Shown piece by piece: positions 60,896 to 64,000 of a stretch of DNA of 64,000 nt; positions within the stretch are counted from its first letter, which is position 1; the number at the start of each line of letters is the position of its first letter. The position numbers were made by a program, and so were the translations under genes. The stretch is taken from the NCBI RefSeq assembly GCF_003858645.1, contig NZ_RQJP01000004.1:912985-976984 (forward strand), in the 5' to 3' direction. The stretch comes from Larkinella knui. Its GTDB lineage: Bacteria > Bacteroidota > Bacteroidia > Cytophagales > Spirosomataceae. The notes beneath the pieces are model-generated. The model did no database searches. It was given only the letters and a program-made list of their open reading frames with translations, and was not told the origin of the DNA.

Positions 60896-61428
60896 TATGA
60901 AGTGGTCATCAATTGTTGGGTAACGTTTTGCAGAAATAAGCGAACACGACTCGCTTCCGTTGTCAGTTCGCAACGTTCTGTTTGTAAAAAACCATCCAGC
61001 ATGGTTTTGTCAGTAGCCGTTGCGATTCGTTGGATGCGGCCACTCTGACGGGCCCATAAACTATATCCATATATGGCGTTGGGACATTCTGCTAATACCG
61101 CAAATCCGTAGGGAGTCGAATTACCAAACGGTTGATGCCACAGAACAAACCAGCGGGCTTTTGCCATGATCTGTACCAGTGATAACCGTTGCTGTTGCCA
61201 AACCTGGAAATGATTCAGAAGTTCTTCAAACGGAATGTCGATCACATCCGAATCGGGAGCAGGAACGACCTGATGCGTAGATTCGGTAATTTCAGTTTGA
61301 ATGCGGTGGCGTTGAGTAAACCAGAAAGACATTTTCAGGCAGATGATAACCCACTTATAAAAAGCCACCTTGTGTGATCCCGAAAGATTAGCCAGATGAA
61401 CAAAAAACTTGTGAGCGTATAAGTTCAT
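60895..61428 (-). CDS. Hypothetical protein coupled to the LytTR gene
   Basis: A 177-residue soluble protein I do not recognise. It has no signal peptide; the sequence is rich in Gln, Trp and His (HFQVWQQQRLSLVQIMAKAR, WFVLWHQPFGNSTPYGFAVL). The C-terminal helix (ASRVRLFLQNVTQQLMTT) is amphipathic. A second ATG at residue 33 (61332) could be the real start. The pattern around 95-135 (FVLW, GFAVLAECPNAIYGYSLWAR) hints at a small sensory beta domain such as PAS/GAF; this is a guess. Its stop overlaps the start of the LytTR gene. Confidence 0.6.
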   Translation of the reverse strand: MNLYAHKFFVHLANLSGSHKVAFYKWVIICLKMSFWFTQRHRIQTEITESTHQVVPAPDSDVIDIPFEELLNHFQVWQQQRLSLVQIMAKARWFVLWHQPFGNSTPYGFAVLAECPNAIYGYSLWARQSGRIQRIATATDKTMLDGFLQTERCELTTEASRVRLFLQNVTQQLMTTS

Positions 61429-61514
61429 TCAAGTTCGTCCAATTTCAATGCCATTTTGTGTGGTTTATAGTTCGATTCATAAAAATTTATTGAAAAGGTA
61501 AATTATTTGTACTC

Positions 61515-61610
61515 ATGTCATCTGAATCGAATACCGTAAAATCACTCCCTCAGATTCCCTGCGGTTTAAGGGTATTTGGCACAGTAATTGTCAGGCGGCA
61601 ACCCGATTAA
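61515..61610 (+). CDS. Possible small ORF, 31 codons
   Basis: ATG at 61515, TAA at 61608-61610, followed five bases later by an intrinsic terminator. The product would be MSSESNTVKSLPQIPCGLRV followed by FGTVIVRRQPD. There is no homology I recognise. The terminator on the same strand without another gene is the main support. It could equally be an untranslated small RNA. Confidence 0.3.
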   Translation: MSSESNTVKSLPQIPCGLRVFGTVIVRRQPD

Positions 61611-61615
61611 TGGTG

Positions 61616-61653
61616 GAGATTCCTGTAAATAGTGCAGGAATCTCTTTTACTTT
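61616..61653 (+). terminator. Intrinsic terminator with no annotated gene before it
   Basis: GAGATTCCTG (61616-61625) pairs with CAGGAATCTC (61635-61644), followed by TTTTACTTTTT. It implies a short plus-strand transcript starting after 61430. Confidence 0.75.
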
Positions 61654-62145
61654 TTAAACGAGCTATTTTAGACGCAGAAAAACGGAAAAACAGTGAGAAG
61701 TAGGTTTTTTGCATCGCTTGAGATACACGTTTCATCATTGAATAATGCAAGAATTCAGGAAAAAGATAAAAAACAGGGTTAGCTTTTGTCTTGCTGAAAT
61801 ACGATTACATTCTCTGGTAATGGGTTCGCAATTCGCATTTTTGCTGATGAGAGCGGGCCATCCCGTAGGCGTAGAGCCGATTTGAAGCGTTGACCAGGTA
61901 CGCAGATTTTGTAAATAAAGCGATTATACATCCGCTCATTGCGTGTCTGATAAGTGCTATAAATTGTCTGTTAATTTTTATTTAAATCACAAAAAGTTCT
62001 CTGATCATGATTGTGAAACGGGACGTTATATAATTGCCAAATCCCTGGTACAGAAGTGGGTTAGGCGGCTTTTTATAGCTAGTTTTTTATCAAATTAGAA
62101 AGTACTTTTATAAGCTCATCGGGCGAATGAGCAGGCATAACCGAT

Positions 62146-64000
62146 ATGAAATTTTATTCAATGATCCACCGTCTACTTCTTCTGCTTTCTGTTTTGCTTA
62201 GCGGCTTTTGCCGGTTACAAACTCTATCTGCCCAGCCTTGTATTTTCAATTCCAGCCCCTCGGCGCAGCCCGGAGAGACGGTGAGTCTGCAAGGCCGCTT
62301 CGGCGCCACGGCCAAAGCCTATTTCCTCAAAGGCACCGCCACTACGCCCACGGCCCTGCCCATTCAGGTGCAGTCGGCCAATCATCTGATTGTGCAGATT
62401 CCCCCCCAAACGGGGCTGGACCTCTACCAGCTCTGGGTCGAGGAGCAGGGCCAGCGCAGCCCCAGTGTCTTCGTCAATCAGGCCCAGGGACATCACTTCG
62501 ACTCGCCCGAGGGCAGCGTCGGCGGCTCATTGCGTATTTTTGGTCGTAATCTGCAGTTGCCCGGTGCCACCCCCCGGGTGCGGCTGATGGCCACCGGTTC
62601 CACGACCGTCCACGAAGCAGTGATCGATCAGGAGCAGAGCGACCCCTACCAACTCCGCATGAATTTGCCCACCACCTTGCAGCCGGGCCAGGTCTATAGC
62701 GTGCTGGTGAGCAACGGACTGGGCGGAACCGCCGGCGAAACCCGCATGGAATTACCGTTGACGGCGACGGTCTCGGGCACCGACTACTTCCAGTTGGGCG
62801 TAGGGTGGGCGGCCAAGCTGGACTTTTACCGCAATGTCTACAACGTCAAAACCGATCCGCGGCTGACACTCAAAGCCACCGGCGATGGGGTGGCCAACGA
62901 CCAGCCCGCCCTCCAGCAGGCCATCGACCGGGCCACCGCCGATGGGGGCGGAATCGTCTACCTGCCCGCCGGTACCTATAAACTACTTAATTCATCGTTC
63001 GAATACCTTCGGATGCGCAACCGGGTGGTGGTTCAGGGAGCAGGCAAAGACCAGACCCTCATCAAGTTTGGCTATGAGCCCCAAACCTCGCACCTGGGCC
63101 TGGACTGGCCCGTGGGCACCCGGCAGGCGGGGCTGGCCGACCTCTCGCTGCTCAACATCGACGCCACCGCCAGCAGCCTGCTCAACAGCAGCCGGGGCCA
63201 GGGCACCGAAATCTTTCTGCAACGGGTGCGCTTCGATCTCAACCGGGGCGACTGGCTGTGGCTGGCCAACAGTGACAAGCTCGTCATTGCCAACACCGAC
63301 TTGAGTCAGGGTGTGGATGCCCAATTTAATTATCACGGTCCTTTGCAGTTGAACGGTTGCAGTAACTTTGTGGTGCGCGACAACACCTTCACCTACGCCG
63401 TCGACGGGCTGAGCCTCAATGAAACCCACGAAGGCGTCTTTGAGCACAACCGGGTGCTGCGCGACGGCTCGGCACGCTACCCCACCACCACGGTGCACCA
63501 CGTGCTGATCATGAACTTTGCCCGCAATGTGGCCGTGCTCAACAACGACTTCAAGGTCATCAACGGGCCGGCCCAGAACAGCAACGATGGCGAAACGATC
63601 ATCAGTGAAGGGGGCGGTCCCGACCGCATCGATGAGGAGACGGGGACCGTCAGCGGGGCCACGGCTACCAGCCTGCAGGACCAGAGCAAGAACTGGAGTC
63701 GTTTCCGGCGCCAGCCGGTGGTGGCTCTGGTGAGCGGCAAGGGGATGGGGCAGTGGCGCCGGATCGTCAGCGGCAGCGGCACGACGCTGCAAGTGGACCG
63801 GCCCTGGGAGGTGCTTCCCGACGCGGGCAGTCACTATGCGATCTTCAACTGGAGTGCCTTCAACTGGGTGGTGCAGGGCAACCGGATGGAAGGCAACCGG
63901 CGGGGCATCACCTTCTACCACAGTGCGCTGACGCAGGTGGCGGTGGTCAACAACACGCTGCTCAACAGCGGCTCGATCGATCTGACGCCGGTCCAGCAGC
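62146..64000 (+). CDS. Exported beta-helix protein, pectate-lyase-3 type, cut by the window end
   Basis: An open frame of 618 codons from the ATG at 62146, without stop to the window end. The signal peptide is MKFYSMIHRLLLLLSVLLSG and ends about LSAQ at 30. Residues 31-210 hold two Ig/TIG-like domains (FNSSPSAQPGETVSLQGRFG; GGSLRIFGRNLQLPGATPRV). From about 235 the sequence is a right-handed beta helix with the pectate-lyase-3 start (KATGDGVANDQPALQQAIDR, GGGIVYLPAGTYKL). The gene is visibly richer in G+C than the rest, mostly at third positions, suggesting recent acquisition or a repeated gene family. The substrate is unknown; glycan binding or cleavage is likely. Confidence 0.85.
   Translation, partial: MKFYSMIHRLLLLLSVLLSGFCRLQTLSAQPCIFNSSPSAQPGETVSLQGRFGATAKAYFLKGTATTPTALPIQVQSANHLIVQIPPQTGLDLYQLWVEEQGQRSPSVFVNQAQGHHFDSPEGSVGGSLRIFGRNLQLPGATPRVRLMATGSTTVHEAVIDQEQSDPYQLRMNLPTTLQPGQVYSVLVSNGLGGTAGETRMELPLTATVSGTDYFQLGVGWAAKLDFYRNVYNVKTDPRLTLKATGDGVANDQPALQQAIDRATADGGGIVYLPAGTYKLLNSSFEYLRMRNRVVVQGAGKDQTLIKFGYEPQTSHLGLDWPVGTRQAGLADLSLLNIDATASSLLNSSRGQGTEIFLQRVRFDLNRGDWLWLANSDKLVIANTDLSQGVDAQFNYHGPLQLNGCSNFVVRDNTFTYAVDGLSLNETHEGVFEHNRVLRDGSARYPTTTVHHVLIMNFARNVAVLNNDFKVINGPAQNSNDGETIISEGGGPDRIDEETGTVSGATATSLQDQSKNWSRFRRQPVVALVSGKGMGQWRRIVSGSGTTLQVDRPWEVLPDAGSHYAIFNWSAFNWVVQGNRMEGNRRGITFYHSALTQVAVVNNTLLNSGSIDLTPVQQ

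Larger units (their letters stand above)
61429..62145. other. Region between the LytTR operon and the right-end gene
   Basis: 717 bases. It contains the possible 31-codon ORF (61515-61610) and terminator (61616-61653). The remainder (61654-62145) is AT-rich and shows nothing I can name. Confidence 0.5.

Noticed and set aside
62992..63921. 309-codon open frame on the minus strand
   Set aside because: Antisense to the GC-rich beta-helix gene, whose forward frame has a signal peptide and clear domains; high G+C makes stops rare.
1..64000. tRNA or rRNA genes
   Set aside because: All gaps over 100 bases were read for cloverleaf arms and the TTCGA loop; none was convincing.

Overview
The window looks like a chromosomal segment of a member of the Bacteroidota, most likely order Cytophagales, family Spirosomaceae (Spirosoma/Larkinella-like). 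The pointers are a GldD gliding lipoprotein, TonB-dependent receptors with an N-terminal carboxypeptidase-like domain, a C-terminal type IX secretion signal, -7 boxes of the TAnnTTTG type, few Shine-Dalgarno sequences and moderate G+C. The genus call is inference.

Layout. 1-14 kb: 3' end of gldD, a TonB-dependent receptor, an aldo/keto reductase, a small monooxygenase-like protein, a 1190-residue MG2/TonB-plug surface protein, an acyl-CoA thioesterase, a DUF748 protein, a secreted pentapeptide-like protein, then a small module (HTH regulator, 226-residue unknown, RecE-like PD-(D/E)XK nuclease). 14.8-36.2 kb: a large exopolysaccharide/capsule locus built as two converging operons. The plus operon carries a CpsB-type phosphatase, ugd, a GDP-fucose pair (fcl, gmd), a WecG/TagA-type transferase and a Wzi-like protein. 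The minus operon runs from wza and wzc through the initiating sugar transferase, an epimerase, Wzx, Wzy, three GT4 glycosyltransferases and two acyltransferases to a beta-helix protein. Its distal 10 kb is strongly AT-rich. 36.6-41.6 kb: regulatory and accessory genes, namely two orphan transposase-type DNA-binding proteins, a small-peptide plus acyltransferase-like operon, a membrane LytTR regulator and an atypical LuxR-type response regulator. 41.7-54.7 kb: dnaG, a vanadium haloperoxidase-like lipoprotein, a PurF-like enzyme, a T9SS beta-helix protein, a GH20-like hydrolase, an isolated nuoN, an unknown secreted protein and a TerC protein. 55.5-64 kb: a second glycan locus (second Wzc, a DegT-family protein lacking its PLP lysine, a WbpG-like amidotransferase), a LytTR operon, and the start of a GC-rich beta-helix gene cut by the window end.

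How it works together: Ugd/epimerase and Gmd/Fcl would supply UDP-uronic acids and GDP-fucose; the sugar transferase starts the lipid-linked unit, the GTs and acyltransferases finish it, Wzx flips it, Wzy polymerises it, and Wzc/Wza/Wzi export and anchor it, with the PHP phosphatase resetting Wzc tyrosine phosphorylation.

The most promising novelties are the peptide/acyltransferase operon at 37.5-38.9 kb, whose enzyme ends in a possible RiPP-recognition-like domain, and the DegT protein with Thr at the catalytic Lys position. No tRNA, rRNA or CRISPR array was seen.
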